From positions 124,001-188,000 of the forward strand of contig WGOD01000001.1 in assembly GCA_016124205.1 (NCBI GenBank): a stretch of DNA of 64,000 nt, in the 5' to 3' direction. Position 1 is the stretch's first letter. Each line of letters starts with the position of its first letter. Shown here in pieces: positions 34,878 through 44,086 of this stretch. The stretch comes from Alphaproteobacteria bacterium (GTDB lineage Bacteria; Pseudomonadota; Alphaproteobacteria; Caulobacterales; Maricaulaceae). The notes under the pieces were generated by a model that saw only the letters and a program-made list of their open reading frames with translations, ran no database searches and had not been told where the DNA came from. Position numbers and translations under genes: made by a program.

Positions 34878-35015
34878 TTCGGCTTCTCCGTCAAATCCTT
34901 TTCTGCCGCTGAAACAGCGCCGTGAGATCTGCGACCTCGCTTGAGTCCTTCGCGGCCGCCCGTTCGTTCCCGGTTCGGTTAAAGTTCGAACCTTATACAA
35001 GCGCGCTGGAGTTCC

Positions 35016-37277
35016 TTAACTTCCGATCACCTGATCGAACCACTTGATAGCCGCATCGCCTTCCTGGCGGGTAACCGTGTCGACGGTTCGGGAATGGGCG
35101 ATGCCGTTTCGCAAAGAGGCTAGCTGACCAAATTTGGCGATCAGCGTTTCCTTGTTCACGAATGTGTCGGTGAAGTCCGGCCAGACGGCCTTTGCGACAA
35201 TGGTCTGCTCCAGTTCGCGGAGGTCGGCGAATTCGAGTTTCGACAACAGGTTTTCGTACGCTTCGATCTCGAAAGCCGGGTTTTTCTTCTCTTCACGGGT
35301 TAGCCGTTCATCGATCTTCTGTCGTACATGATCGGGCAAACTATCGGGATCGTTGCCGAGGCGCTCGGCGATCAATGCACGCAGCCGCTTCTCGACCCGT
35401 TCGACGGCCTCGTCGAGGTCGCGCATGACCGGGGTCAGGTCCATCCGTTCCTTGATCACGAGATTTTCGATGGCGTCGAAAATTGTTCGCTGCCTTTCGG
35501 TCAGGAAGGCCTCGTAGTCCTCGGGTGTGAACGGGTTTCGCAGCAGGATTTCGAGTCCCTTGGCCGAGATGAAATGGCTTTCCAAGATTTGTCGAACGCG
35601 CGCTTCGCCGTTCTCTGCGATCAATTCAGGCAGGTAGGCGTTGGGCAACCGGTCGCGGATGACATGGCGATTGGTCTTGGAGGTTAGCGGTGCTCGGTTG
35701 AGGATGGTGTGCACCGAGGTGTTCTGATCCTTTTTCAAAAGCTTCCAGCTGACAGGAACAATGTGATGATCGTCGAGCTGATCGGTCGGCGGCATTTCCC
35801 CGGTTACCCAGTCGCGCGCGCCCGCCAGGACGAAGAGATTGAAGACCGCGTTGTAAATCGACTGGCCTGATTTGACATGGCTGCGGAAATCGATCTGGCG
35901 GAAGCTGCGATTGAAATCGGTCACGGCCGCCGGGATTGCAGCGTCGTCCTCGATCCAGCTGCGCACATCCTGGAAGTCGCGTGTCGCTGTGGATTCAACA
36001 GACCCGGAATACCGGCTCAGGAAGACCGAAGCCCAATACCAGTGACGGATCTTGCGCTCGGCACCGAGTTGCTTTGCCGCCGGCAGATCGGCCGCGTGGG
36101 CGCCGAGCGCGGCAAAGGTCGGCAGGATCGAGACGTAGGGGATGAAGCGGGGCGAGACGGCACCGAATTCCTGCGGGTGACGCAGCCGCTCGATCGTCCG
36201 CGCGAGCGCATCGACCGCATGGTCCCACCGCTGCTTGAAGTCGTGCTCGTCGGGCACAAGAACTTCCCGCTCGAGCGAGCCGTCAGGCTGGCGAACGGGT
36301 TTTTTCTCGCCCGGAAGGAGGTAGTAGAGATAACGCGGCGAGCAATAATACTGGCGCAGGATCGACATCACCTGCAGCACGTAGACATTCATCTTCTTCG
36401 CGTCGGGGAAGGACAACCGGTCTGCCGCCTCGCGCCACATGAAGCGCAGCTGCAGGCCCTTTGGTTTCAACAGTGCGTTCATCAGGTCGAATACGTCGAG
36501 CTGAACGCCGCGGCTGTTGATCTGGGTGAAGATGTCGCAAACCTTGTCGAGCGCGAGTTCCCGGTCGAGTTCGACATAGGAAATCTGGTACTGGCCATAA
36601 ATGGCTTGCACATGCGTGCCGAAGGCGACTGCGTTGTCGGCGTGGCGCCGGGCCTCTTGTGCGCCTTTTTCGTCTCCGTTTGCCTCCGCGCTTTCGGCCT
36701 TGGCTTTCCAGTAGTTCTGATAGCCTTCCAGCCAGCGATAGAGCGGGAACATGTCGCTCTGGCCGAGAAGACGGCACGGGAAAAAATGGCTCGCGAACTG
36801 CGCCTGGTCATCCTCCAGAAGGGCCCGCATCTGCCGGCCGACCCAGTCGTATGAAAAAGCATTCTCCTCGGCCGCCGGGTCCATGAACCGATCGACGTAA
36901 ACGTAATAGACGGCCCGGTTCCTGCGGTTGGGCAAGGCTTCGTTCGGGGCAACGAAAGCATAATGGAGAGCGGTCAGGCGTTGCTGGCCATCGAGCACGA
37001 TGAATTCGCGCGACGCCTCGTCATAGCCAGGTTCGCCCTTCTTCGGGCGGCCGAACAGGGGCTCGCAGGATAGCGCACCGAAATTATCCGGCTTGCCGCG
37101 CCAGAGTAGAAGGGAGCCGATGTAGTAATCCCGGAAAACACTGCTCACGAGATTGCTGATATCCCAGGGCTGCCATTCGAAATCGCGCTGGAAATCCGGC
37201 ACGACGTAGCGTCCTTCACGCAGGCGTTGGAGCAGCGTCTGCAGCGAGATGTGGTCGGGTTTCTGGGCGTTGAGCAT
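35016..37277 (-). CDS. DUF262 / HNH / HEPN protein (GmrSD-like restriction factor)
   Basis: 753 residues. N-terminal DUF262: VPDFQRDFEW (26-35), the nucleotide-site motif DGQQRLTALH (96-105) and FTQINSRGVQLDVFDLMNALL (250-270). An HNH-type nuclease core follows: DHHIVPVSW (503-511) and NRAPLTSKTN (528-537), as in DUF262-DUF1524 enzymes such as GmrSD and related type IV restriction systems. The C-terminal helix contains LRNGIAHSR with Arg723 and His728, a clean HEPN RX4H RNase motif. So two nuclease modules sit behind an NTP-sensing domain. Four bases after the MBL-fold gene. Confidence 0.85.
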   Translation of the reverse strand: MLNAQKPDHISLQTLLQRLREGRYVVPDFQRDFEWQPWDISNLVSSVFRDYYIGSLLLWRGKPDNFGALSCEPLFGRPKKGEPGYDEASREFIVLDGQQRLTALHYAFVAPNEALPNRRNRAVYYVYVDRFMDPAAEENAFSYDWVGRQMRALLEDDQAQFASHFFPCRLLGQSDMFPLYRWLEGYQNYWKAKAESAEANGDEKGAQEARRHADNAVAFGTHVQAIYGQYQISYVELDRELALDKVCDIFTQINSRGVQLDVFDLMNALLKPKGLQLRFMWREAADRLSFPDAKKMNVYVLQVMSILRQYYCSPRYLYYLLPGEKKPVRQPDGSLEREVLVPDEHDFKQRWDHAVDALARTIERLRHPQEFGAVSPRFIPYVSILPTFAALGAHAADLPAAKQLGAERKIRHWYWASVFLSRYSGSVESTATRDFQDVRSWIEDDAAIPAAVTDFNRSFRQIDFRSHVKSGQSIYNAVFNLFVLAGARDWVTGEMPPTDQLDDHHIVPVSWKLLKKDQNTSVHTILNRAPLTSKTNRHVIRDRLPNAYLPELIAENGEARVRQILESHFISAKGLEILLRNPFTPEDYEAFLTERQRTIFDAIENLVIKERMDLTPVMRDLDEAVERVEKRLRALIAERLGNDPDSLPDHVRQKIDERLTREEKKNPAFEIEAYENLLSKLEFADLRELEQTIVAKAVWPDFTDTFVNKETLIAKFGQLASLRNGIAHSRTVDTVTRQEGDAAIKWFDQVIGS

Positions 37278-37281
37278 GGGG

Positions 37282-38583
37282 TCAGAGCCTTAGCTGATCT
37301 GGATAGTTGAGTTTGGTGTCGATCACCACGCCTTGCTGTCCATTCGCAAGGAAGGTTCGCCGAGTGAGAACATCGTGGAGCACTTCGATATCAGGGTGCC
37401 CATAGATGTAGTTGGGGTCTGCACAGAACACCGTCGCATCGGGCTTGAGCTTGTCAGCCAGACCCTTATGCCAGTTGTGCCGTGAGCCGTGATGAGGCGC
37501 TTGAAATACACCGATATGCTCAATGCGTTCGCGAAAGCTCGGGTGTCTGCATAGCCTTTTGAAGGCTTGGACTTTATAGTCTGCGTCACCGGTCAGAAGC
37601 TGGCCATACTTTCCTCGATCATTCACGAACTGGGTGAATGGCCCTTGGGGAAGCGAGCGCCACGTCAGAGCGCTGTTATTTCGTTCGGTCGCGTGCGATT
37701 TCGGACCTGTATAGAGGGAAAGCGATATCCGGTTCCGGGCGGGTGAAGTATCGCCAAATTGTTCGTCGTAGAGTCTGCGTAATTGCGAAAGTGCCGAGGA
37801 TGAGCGGCCGCGCGCCTGCGTCAGGTCTTCCCTCAGCCGCGCGACAGCATCTGCGAATGCCTCAGGATGTCTGGGTTTCCATTTTTGATCGTTATAGGGG
37901 GCGAACTCCCAGATTGAGCTAAGAAGCACGCAGTTGCTCGGAAGTATCGTTGTGCGGCCGGCAGAGTGCGTGAGTCCCTCGGCCGCTGCCTCACTGTAAA
38001 CCTCAGGGTTCTCAGGCGAGAGATCGTACTCATCGAGCCGGCGCACCTCCGGCCGTGCGCCTTCTCTTAGATCCGGCTCATCGTCGAGCGAGATCAGGAT
38101 TGGGCTGCGCTCACCTTCCTCTCCCTTGTCGTCCGGTCCGGAGCCTCTGACATAGGCAATACGGTCTACCCTGCGCTCAGCACGTTCCATGATAAATTGG
38201 GTGGGATTGCGCGCGAAATGAGTATCTCCACCGCCCGCCCCACCCGCCATAGAGTCGGCGAGACGCACGTCGAGCGGAGCATAGGGAAGCAGGACCAGCT
38301 TGACATGAAATCGGTTCAGCAACCGGGAGAGCCCGTTGCGATGATCGGCGTCGAAATGTGAAATCGTCAGAATGTCGATTGTCGTGGTCAGCGCGGTATT
38401 AGCGAATTTGTCTATAACTCTGTTAAGCGTCCCCTGATGGGGCTCGCTTCCGCAGTCATAGACGTATGTCAGCTTGAGGTCTTCGGGGTCGAACGCGCCT
38501 GATCGGTGATCGAACAGCTGACCGGTGATAAAACCGCCTTGTCCGACCGGGTGAAAGATTAGCTGGTTCCGGTAGGACCTCAC
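37282..38583 (-). CDS. ComEC/Rec2-like metallo-beta-lactamase-fold hydrolase
   Basis: 433 residues. The metal motif HFDADH (His76, Asp78, Asp80, His81) in TISHFDADHRNGL, LLTGDADYKVQ and FQAPHHGSRHNW are those of the soluble MBL domain related to the competence protein ComEC. A ~180-residue insert of no known family lies between the first and later motifs. The gene overlaps hsdS by 4 bases and so is co-expressed with the restriction system. ComEC-like domains degrade one DNA strand, so a nuclease role in the same defence is plausible. Confidence 0.85.
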   Translation of the reverse strand: MRSYRNQLIFHPVGQGGFITGQLFDHRSGAFDPEDLKLTYVYDCGSEPHQGTLNRVIDKFANTALTTTIDILTISHFDADHRNGLSRLLNRFHVKLVLLPYAPLDVRLADSMAGGAGGGDTHFARNPTQFIMERAERRVDRIAYVRGSGPDDKGEEGERSPILISLDDEPDLREGARPEVRRLDEYDLSPENPEVYSEAAAEGLTHSAGRTTILPSNCVLLSSIWEFAPYNDQKWKPRHPEAFADAVARLREDLTQARGRSSSALSQLRRLYDEQFGDTSPARNRISLSLYTGPKSHATERNNSALTWRSLPQGPFTQFVNDRGKYGQLLTGDADYKVQAFKRLCRHPSFRERIEHIGVFQAPHHGSRHNWHKGLADKLKPDATVFCADPNYIYGHPDIEVLHDVLTRRTFLANGQQGVVIDTKLNYPDQLRL

Positions 38584-40331
38584 TCTGCCGCCTCCATGGC
38601 GTCATTGGCCGGTTCCAGCGCTTCGTGAAGGAGGGCTTCGAGGAGGCGGGTGCTTGTGGTGTCGGCGGTGGTGAGGGCGGCCTCCAGCCGGTCGCAGAGG
38701 GCCATGAGGGCATCGACCTTGGCCACGATGCGGTGTTGTTCGGCGAGGGGTGGGAGTGGGAATGGCAGCTTCCGAAAATTCCCAAGACCAATGCGAGTGA
38801 GTGTCATCCCGTGGTGGTGGGTTAGGGCAAACTCCTGCGCCAACGGAGAGTTGAGGTAGTGAAGCGCGAACCGGTGATCGAGGTCGGGGTGCACCGCGAA
38901 ACGATAGCAGTCCGCCTTCACCAGAGCCGGGCCTATATTATCAGGCACTTCGCAACAACGGACATTCGGGTCTACCAGACCAGCCACTACAAGATTTCCC
39001 GGCACTACATGGTGGTTTGCCAGCTCTTTGAATCTCGACTCATTGATGTATGAGCGGTGTTCGTCGCGAAACTGACCAGCCGCGATATTCTGTAGCCGGA
39101 TCACGCGAAAACCCGGGCGTTCGATGTAGTGAGCGGTTTTCAACTGCGATCCAAAGGGACCGTCCGTAATCGCTCGACTATCGTCGGCTGCGGTCTGATC
39201 AACGACGGTCCATAACCATCCGGAAGGAAGTGAAGGAGGCTCAATTTCCAACTCCTCTGAATTCAGTTGGGCAAACTTGCGCTTATGAATCCGGTTGCCA
39301 TGGATGCGCGTCAGCAACTCCGAAGCCGGTTCGTCGGTCGGGTCCTGGGCCACCAGTTTGCCACGGACGGCGAGATTGAGGATGGTCTGGCGGAGGGGTT
39401 TGATCTGGTCGGGGCGGGTGGTGAGGGCGGGGAGCACGTCGAGGGTGAAGCGGGCGTTCTCCTCGAAACCCGACTGATCTGTCTCCGGCGCGGTCAGGCG
39501 GGCGAGGCTGGCGGCGGTCAGCCGGTCGCGGGTGGCCTCGCGCGCGGTGCGGGCCGCCTCCAGCCGGTCCAGCAGCGCCATCAGCTCCTCCACCTTCGCC
39601 ACGATCCGCCGCTGCTCGGCGAGGGGTGGGAGGGGGAGCAAAGCCGGCCCCATGCGCTTCAGCGTGACCCGAGTTATCGCGGCTCCTTTCATGAAGCTGC
39701 GCATCTGCTCGTAGAAAAACGGTGACCGCAAGAAACGGACGATGAGCTGATTGTAGATGCATGGTGGCAGCTTCAGAAGCGCCACGCTCGACAACATGCT
39801 GAAGGGCTCTTTCAGGTCGTTGACAGTGACGATCCCGGTAGTCGCCCCGTCCTTGATGTAAAGGATGTCGCCGGGTTCGGGGTTGCAGCGTGCGTAGATT
39901 TCCTCATGGACCTTGCTTGAAACATAGGAGACATCGTCAAGCTTTACGCCGTCGTCTTTGATGTTCTTTGCCGTGATGTAGAGAAAGTCGCCTTCCGGTC
40001 CGTTCGGCGGGGAATGATGCGTGCCGTCGGTGAGCTTTGTGAGGATGTCAGAAAGTCGGACCCATCGCCATGAGCGGGGCAACTCGAAGGGCACGTCGTC
40101 CGGTTGAATGGGCTCAGTCGGTTTCGGCTTCCTGATCTCCCCCGCCGTCATCAACCGCGCCTTCTCCGCCGCGATCCGCTTCAGCAATTCCGACGCGGGT
40201 TCGTCGGCCGGGTCCTGTTCGATCAGCTTCCCGCGCACGGCGAGGTCCAGCACGAAGCGGCGGAGGCGGGCGATAGCGTCGGGAGCCTCGGCGACTTTCT
40301 CATAGAGGGCGAGCAGTCGGTCGGCCTTCAT
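38580..40331 (-). CDS. hsdS: Type I restriction-modification specificity subunit
   Basis: 583 residues with two target-recognition domains. The conserved linkers are duplicated: LDLAVRGKLIEQDPADEPASELL (28-50) and LNLAVRGKLVAQDPTDEPASELL (318-340), and again LPPLAEQRRIVAKVEELMALLDRLEAA near 234-260 and a near-identical copy near 525-550. This head-to-tail symmetry is how HsdS dimerises two methyltransferase subunits around a split recognition site. Overlaps hsdM by 4 bases (ATGA). The recognition sequence cannot be read from sequence alone. Confidence 0.95.
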   Translation of the reverse strand: MKADRLLALYEKVAEAPDAIARLRRFVLDLAVRGKLIEQDPADEPASELLKRIAAEKARLMTAGEIRKPKPTEPIQPDDVPFELPRSWRWVRLSDILTKLTDGTHHSPPNGPEGDFLYITAKNIKDDGVKLDDVSYVSSKVHEEIYARCNPEPGDILYIKDGATTGIVTVNDLKEPFSMLSSVALLKLPPCIYNQLIVRFLRSPFFYEQMRSFMKGAAITRVTLKRMGPALLPLPPLAEQRRIVAKVEELMALLDRLEAARTAREATRDRLTAASLARLTAPETDQSGFEENARFTLDVLPALTTRPDQIKPLRQTILNLAVRGKLVAQDPTDEPASELLTRIHGNRIHKRKFAQLNSEELEIEPPSLPSGWLWTVVDQTAADDSRAITDGPFGSQLKTAHYIERPGFRVIRLQNIAAGQFRDEHRSYINESRFKELANHHVVPGNLVVAGLVDPNVRCCEVPDNIGPALVKADCYRFAVHPDLDHRFALHYLNSPLAQEFALTHHHGMTLTRIGLGNFRKLPFPLPPLAEQHRIVAKVDALMALCDRLEAALTTADTTSTRLLEALLHEALEPANDAMEAAE

Positions 40332-41785
40332 CGGGTGAGGGCCTCGGTGAGAATGGCCTTCAACTGGTCACGGATGGCCGCGACGTCAGCCTCGGCGGCG
40401 GACAGATCCTTCAGCAGCGCTTCGGGATCGCCGTGATCCTCGGCCACGGTGTGGGGGTTCTTTATGTCGAGGTTGTAGCCGCGGGCCTTCACGTCCTCCG
40501 CGCTGACCTTCCAGGCGCGCTCGGTTTCCACCCGCCCCTCGCGGTGCGGCCCACCCCACCAGTCCGCGCAGTCGGCCAGGTGTTCGAGCCGGATCGGCTT
40601 CGTCATCGAATAGGCCTTCTGCCCCTCGGGCACCTGATGTTCCCAGAACCAGATGTCCCGCGTGGGCGCGCCCTTCTCGAAGAAGAGCAGGTTCGTGCCG
40701 ATCGAGGCGTAGGGGCGGAAGACCGAGTTCGGCAGGCGCACGATGGTGTGGAGATTGCATTCCTCCATCAGGTGTTCCTTGAGCCGGGTCTTCACGCCCT
40801 CGCCGAAGAGCGAGCCGTCGGGCAGGACCACGGCCGCGCGGCCGCCGGGTTTCAGGAGGCGGATGATCAGGGCGAGGAAGAGGTCGGCCGTTTCCCGCGT
40901 GCGCCAGGCCTGCGGGAAGTTGGATTCGATCCCGTCCTCCTCCTTGCCGCCAAAGGGCGGGTTGGTGAGGACGATGTCGACCCGGTCGGCCTGACCCCAG
41001 GAGATGTAGGGGCGGGCCAGCGTGTTGTTGTGCTTCACGAAGCTGGCGTCCGCGATGCCGTGGAGCAGCATGTTGGTGACCGCCAGCATGTGGGGCAGGG
41101 GTTTCTTCTCCACCGCGCGCAGGGCCGCCTGCATGCGCGCCTCGTCCTCCGGTTTGTGCACGGAGCGATCACGCATGTGCCGGATGGCGCAAGTGAGGAA
41201 GCCGCCGGTGCCGCAGGCGGGGTCGAACAGCGTTTCGCCCGGCTTCGGGTCGATCCGGTCGACCATGAAGGCCGTGACGGCGCGCGGCGTGTAATACTCT
41301 CCGGCATTGCCGGCCGATTGCAGGTCGTTGAGGATCTGCTCGTAGATCTCGCCGAAATGCTGGCGGTCGGCCAGCGTGTTGAAGTCAATGAGGTTGATCT
41401 TGTTGATCACCTGGCGCAGCAGCTGGCCCGACTTCATGTAGTTGTAGGCGTCCTCGAAGACCGAGCGTACGACCTGGCAGCGGGCGCGGTTGCGACCGTC
41501 GAGCGACAAAGATTTGAGCGCCGGGAAGAGATCGTCATTGACGAAGGCGAGCAGGGTGTCGCCCGTCATGCCTTCCGGATCGGCGGCCCAGTTGCGCCAC
41601 TGGAAACGGTAGGGGACGGGCGAGAGATAGTCCTCGCTGTCGAGTTCGAGCTCCTGGTCCTGGTCGTCGATGATCTTCAGGAAGAACAGCCAGCAGAGCT
41701 GGGAGATGCGCTGCGCGTCGCCATCGACGCCAGCATCCTTGCGCATGATGTCCTGGATGGATTTGACGGTGGTGCGGACGGTCAT
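40328..41785 (-). CDS. hsdM: Type I restriction-modification DNA methyltransferase subunit
   Basis: 485 residues. Motif I LFDPACGTGGFL (187-197) binds S-adenosylmethionine and motif IV NPPFGGKE (275-282) is the catalytic loop for N6-adenine. The N-terminal helical domain (SIQDIMRKDAGVDGDAQRI) and the segment GEYYTPRAVTAFMV are typical of HsdM. Works with HsdS for methylation and with HsdR for cleavage. The start ATG is 35 bases after the PD-(D/E)XK gene. Confidence 0.96.
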   Translation of the reverse strand: MTVRTTVKSIQDIMRKDAGVDGDAQRISQLCWLFFLKIIDDQDQELELDSEDYLSPVPYRFQWRNWAADPEGMTGDTLLAFVNDDLFPALKSLSLDGRNRARCQVVRSVFEDAYNYMKSGQLLRQVINKINLIDFNTLADRQHFGEIYEQILNDLQSAGNAGEYYTPRAVTAFMVDRIDPKPGETLFDPACGTGGFLTCAIRHMRDRSVHKPEDEARMQAALRAVEKKPLPHMLAVTNMLLHGIADASFVKHNNTLARPYISWGQADRVDIVLTNPPFGGKEEDGIESNFPQAWRTRETADLFLALIIRLLKPGGRAAVVLPDGSLFGEGVKTRLKEHLMEECNLHTIVRLPNSVFRPYASIGTNLLFFEKGAPTRDIWFWEHQVPEGQKAYSMTKPIRLEHLADCADWWGGPHREGRVETERAWKVSAEDVKARGYNLDIKNPHTVAEDHGDPEALLKDLSAAEADVAAIRDQLKAILTEALTR

Positions 41786-41820
41786 GCCTGAGCCTTTCAG
41801 ATGGACTGGACGCGAATGAG

Positions 41821-43035
41821 TCAGGATTCGGCCGGGAGTTCGAGAATGAACTTTCGCATGATGTCCATCACGTTCTGGAATTCGTCGGATTTCATCTCCG
41901 CTTTGGCTTTCTCAAAGGCCTCCGCAGCGAAGTCATCCGGATCCCGCTCTTCGGCGGCTTCGGTCAGAAGTTGAAAATCGATCCGGTGAGGTTTGAACCA
42001 GACATCGCCCCGCCTTCCGGAGCGACGGAACGGAAACTCTGATGCCGTCGACCAAACCCGATCGGCCCAGTCCCTAGGTGGATTAGAGCAAACGATATCA
42101 AGCCCGAGGTTCTTTCTGGTCAGCGTGAGTTCGCACAGAACGCGGCGATTATTCCCACCCCAGCAATGATGATCACGGTTTTGCTCGAGATCCCATTGCT
42201 TTGGACAAAATCGAACGATCAGCCCCCCTTCAGACTCCATCGACAGGCCGAGTTCCACCGCAGATTCGGAGAAGAGCCGATTGAGTTCTGAGACGGCGAC
42301 GTTTTTCGGAGCCTGTCTTTCCTCGAAAATGAAGTCGATCGCTGCCCGGTGCTTGCGGTAGATCTCGCGAGCGAGCCTGCGAGCTTCGTCATTCGGCATG
42401 AATTCCTCCTCCAGCAACGCCGCGTATTGCTCGGTCAGAGCGCGCTCGGCTCCACCCGTACGGATTGAAGAAAGCGTCTCGCTGAGTGCATGGAGGACGT
42501 CTCCATAAGTCGCGACCAGATACGCGTCGTCATCGGGTTCCTCTCCATCGCGGCTGAGCAAGATGAAGAACCGTTTCGTTGCCGCCTTGAAAGTGTTCTC
42601 CACGAGCCGCCGATACCGGACCAACTGGTCGACGCCTTGGGTCGAACCCACCTTGTTTTCGATGCAGACGGTCCAGTGAGCACCATCGCGCCAAGCGATG
42701 TTAATGAGAATATCGATGTGATTTCGCTCGCGCTCGACCGTGACATACCGGATGTCACCTCGCTCCGCCTGTCTCGCGGCAACCGGGTCGCCATCCCTCA
42801 GGCACCGCTTCAGCCAGGCCGCGAGAAATGCTGCGCCAAAGCCGTGCGAACCATCCGGGTCGAACAGCCAGGCCAGCATGTTTGAATGTGGCAATTCTCG
42901 ATGCGCAATACGCAGGACGCGGAACAGGTTGAACCGGCCGAATTCGCGGGAGATGCGTTCCAACGCATGCTGGTCGTCTCGAAGGGATTCGAGCTGTCCG
43001 ATTAGTTGAGCACCTGCCGAACGTTTCCCGCTCAA
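41821..43035 (-). CDS. PD-(D/E)XK nuclease-family protein (PDDEXK_4-like)
   Basis: 404 residues from TTG 43035, whose TTGA overlaps the stop of the small gene upstream. HSNMLAWLFDPDGSHGFG near residue 50 and the nuclease core IDILINIAWRDGAHWTVCIENKVGSTQG (Asp108, Glu126, Lys128) define the family. The rest is unassigned; FIFEERQAPKNVAVSELNRLF leads to a C-terminal half that may sense a ligand. Inserted between hsdR and hsdM and so probably part of the defence unit. Confidence 0.87.
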   Translation of the reverse strand: MSGKRSAGAQLIGQLESLRDDQHALERISREFGRFNLFRVLRIAHRELPHSNMLAWLFDPDGSHGFGAAFLAAWLKRCLRDGDPVAARQAERGDIRYVTVERERNHIDILINIAWRDGAHWTVCIENKVGSTQGVDQLVRYRRLVENTFKAATKRFFILLSRDGEEPDDDAYLVATYGDVLHALSETLSSIRTGGAERALTEQYAALLEEEFMPNDEARRLAREIYRKHRAAIDFIFEERQAPKNVAVSELNRLFSESAVELGLSMESEGGLIVRFCPKQWDLEQNRDHHCWGGNNRRVLCELTLTRKNLGLDIVCSNPPRDWADRVWSTASEFPFRRSGRRGDVWFKPHRIDFQLLTEAAEERDPDDFAAEAFEKAKAEMKSDEFQNVMDIMRKFILELPAES

Positions 43036-43202
43036 GACACGGCCTCCTCATAGAGCGCAGCCTGAAGCGCATTGGTCGCGGCCAGAAACCCGTCCTTGCC
43101 GCCGAAAAGACAGATCTGCTCGAGCCCACGTTGGGTACCAGAGATACCGGTACCATTGCGAAGAATGCCCCTTAGAGACGTGTCGGATAGGTATTCGTTC
43201 AT
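43032..43202 (-). CDS. 56-residue protein ending in a duplicated HsdR C-terminal tail
   Basis: Read from ATG 43202, which overlaps the FRG gene stop (ATGA), to a stop shared with the start of the PD-(D/E)XK gene (TTGA). The first ~30 residues (MNEYLSDTSLRGILRNGTG...) are unlike HsdR. The last 24, beginning FGGKDGFLAATNALQ and ending EEAVS, are identical to the HsdR C terminus encoded at 44083-44160. At the DNA level 43035-43107 and the hsdR 3' end differ at only a few, mostly silent, positions. It may be a remnant left by gene insertion or a working small protein; the unbroken frame and coupled overlaps argue it is translated. Confidence 0.6.
   Translation of the reverse strand: MNEYLSDTSLRGILRNGTGISGTQRGLEQICLFGGKDGFLAATNALQAALYEEAVS
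43033..43107. repeat. Duplicate copy of the hsdR 3' end
   Basis: About 73 bases match the end of hsdR (about 44087-44160) with a handful of differences, mostly third-codon positions. The two direct copies bracket the FRG gene. Similarity fades past the GGC-GGC-AAG codons on the upstream side. Confidence 0.85.
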
Positions 43203-44086
43203 TGACACTCCCGCCGGAGGTCGCTCATAGGCCGAAAAAGAGGGTCGGATCGGTTCGGGAAAAGCGCGGATTTCGGCAGCTTTCGGTGGGTCCTGCTTTT
43301 TTTCCAGAAGCTATCTACATTGAAATTGAATTTAGCCACCAATCGCACAGCGCACTCAACATCATCACCTCTATTTAACTCGGCTCTTCGTGTGGGTCGG
43401 AATGTAGGGTAGGGCCCAATGAGGTAACCTTCCTGCCAGTGCGGTCGAGCCGCGCTAGGGGGACAGAAATTACTGAGGCGAAGGACTTGAAACCCTTCAT
43501 CTGCAAAAACACTTGCCCCTCCTGTGAGGGCAGGTACGGCAAGTACCATAATGTGTGCAAAATCGGATTCGCTCTCAGATTTGTTTTTGTTAATTGATAT
43601 GCTGGCAAAACTACATGCTACTGACAAAGAGCTTGTGACATCTAAAAGTGGTGTTTTGCAAATTTCATAATGCTGAAGTATTGACCATCTCAGTATTTCA
43701 TTTCTTTTTAGGTCGTGTAAAAATTCGTTGCGTGAACCATACACATCGCTGAATTTTTCTATCAGTTTTGCCTCGCACATTTCTAGGTGTTTTGAGTTTT
43801 GTATTATTTTATCCCTATCAAATACCAGTCCTTTGCTGGGGCTATAGTTTCTGTACATGGACGGTTTAATGGTGGTGAGGCCCCTCTCGTCCGCGTAATC
43901 GCCATTCTGACCCCTAAATAAAAATACATAATCTCGGTTGCTATATTGAATTTCGGATATGTTACTAACTAATTCCCCGTAATTGCTGACGTAGTATCCA
44001 GCATCTTTTCTGGCGAAATCATTGCTTCCGCGTTTGAATCCATTCTCGGTAAAAACATAAAGTTCTTTCTCGCCAACTCTCTTCAC
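43199..44086 (-). CDS. FRG-domain protein, AT-rich cargo gene
   Basis: 295 residues from GTG 44086, which overlaps the hsdR stop by 4 bases (GTGA). The FRG motif is FLFRGQNGDYADE (56-68), followed by LTTIKPSMYRN, both typical. FRG proteins are common in phage-defence islands; their activity is not settled. The gene is strikingly AT-rich compared with its neighbours, including A/T third positions and runs such as TTTTTTATC, which marks recent transfer. It sits between two copies of the hsdR tail. Confidence 0.85.
   Translation of the reverse strand: MKRVGEKELYVFTENGFKRGSNDFARKDAGYYVSNYGELVSNISEIQYSNRDYVFLFRGQNGDYADERGLTTIKPSMYRNYSPSKGLVFDRDKIIQNSKHLEMCEAKLIEKFSDVYGSRNEFLHDLKRNEILRWSILQHYEICKTPLLDVTSSLSVACSFASISINKNKSESESDFAHIMVLAVPALTGGASVFADEGFQVLRLSNFCPPSAARPHWQEGYLIGPYPTFRPTRRAELNRGDDVECAVRLVAKFNFNVDSFWKKSRTHRKLPKSALFPNRSDPLFRPMSDLRRECQ

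Noticed and set aside
40433-41791. 452-residue plus-strand frame opposite hsdM
   Set aside because: Shadow of hsdM, which has complete motifs I and IV.
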